The notes beneath the pieces were generated by a model. The model searched no databases and had not been told where the DNA came from. It was given only the letters and a program-made list of their open reading frames with translations. Below are positions 15,776 to 15,803 of a DNA stretch of 15,803 nucleotides, piece by piece (position 1 is the stretch's first letter; every line of letters starts with the position of its first letter). Made by a program: the position numbers and the translations under genes. Origin of the DNA: NORP294 sp047627915 (GTDB taxonomy: Bacteria > Bacteroidota > Bacteroidia > Flavobacteriales_E > Vicingaceae); the NCBI GenBank assembly GCA_047627915.1, contig JBLHTZ010000054.1:1-15803 (forward strand), written 5' to 3'.

Positions 15776-15785
15776 CCCCCCCCCC
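15776..15785 (-). repeat. G10 homopolymer upstream of glnN
   Basis: Ten consecutive G on the minus strand (C10 on the plus strand) in an otherwise AT-rich intergenic stretch, about 110 nt upstream of the predicted glnN start. Homopolymers of this length are prone to slippage. No coding frame of the window crosses it. Confidence 0.9.
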
Positions 15786-15803
15786 TTAACTTTCTGCTAA
15801 TAT

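Overview
This window is an AT-rich, densely packed stretch of a Bacteroidota genome, most likely Flavobacteriales or a near relative. The evidence is the type III glutamine synthetase, the long (388 aa) PurM of the Bacteroidota type, the PorE-like OmpA protein (TPR, PD40, carboxypeptidase regulatory-like and OmpA domains), a DUF2851 protein, an AGCS transporter with Bacteroidota-style periplasmic extensions, and two good TAnnTTTG (-7) promoter elements. Every gene I can support lies on the minus strand, so transcription runs from the high-coordinate end to the low one.

Layout in order of transcription. At 15650-13458 is glnN (type III glutamine synthetase), with a good promoter just upstream. 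Beyond that promoter lies an unusual leader-distal region with a G10 run, a G6 run and a perfect 9-bp inverted repeat. At 13337-11286 is the OmpA/PorE-like envelope protein, closed by a rho-independent terminator whose U-run ends about 10 nt before the purM start codon. At 11218-8139 is a housekeeping trio, purM, prfA and pyrF, spaced by 3 bp and then overlapping in a TAATG. At 8131-7173 is a broken MORN-repeat secreted protein or lipoprotein with one frameshift and five in-frame stops; this accounts for the only long stretch without an intact gene. At 7144-3725 is a compact run of DUF2851 protein, mini-PspC membrane protein, TrkA-N/RCK potassium channel and RmlD-like SDR reductase, linked by 8-10 nt overlaps or a 9-nt gap. 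At 3663-8 are an unusually elaborated alanine/glycine:cation symporter, a small lipoprotein coupled to it by TAATG, and a membrane-anchored protein with three ComEA-type helix-hairpin-helix modules.

The genes cover nitrogen assimilation (GlnN), de novo purine and pyrimidine synthesis (PurM, PyrF), translation termination (PrfA), envelope anchoring or secretion support (PorE-like protein), and ion or amino-acid transport. I see no insertion sequence, CRISPR array, RNA gene, phage gene or defence locus. The most unusual items are the AGCS transporter, which carries a periplasmic SprB-like repeat and a lipoyl/biotinyl-like hammerhead domain without an evident modifiable lysine; the freshly broken MORN gene; the poly-G region ahead of glnN; and the terminator abutting purM.
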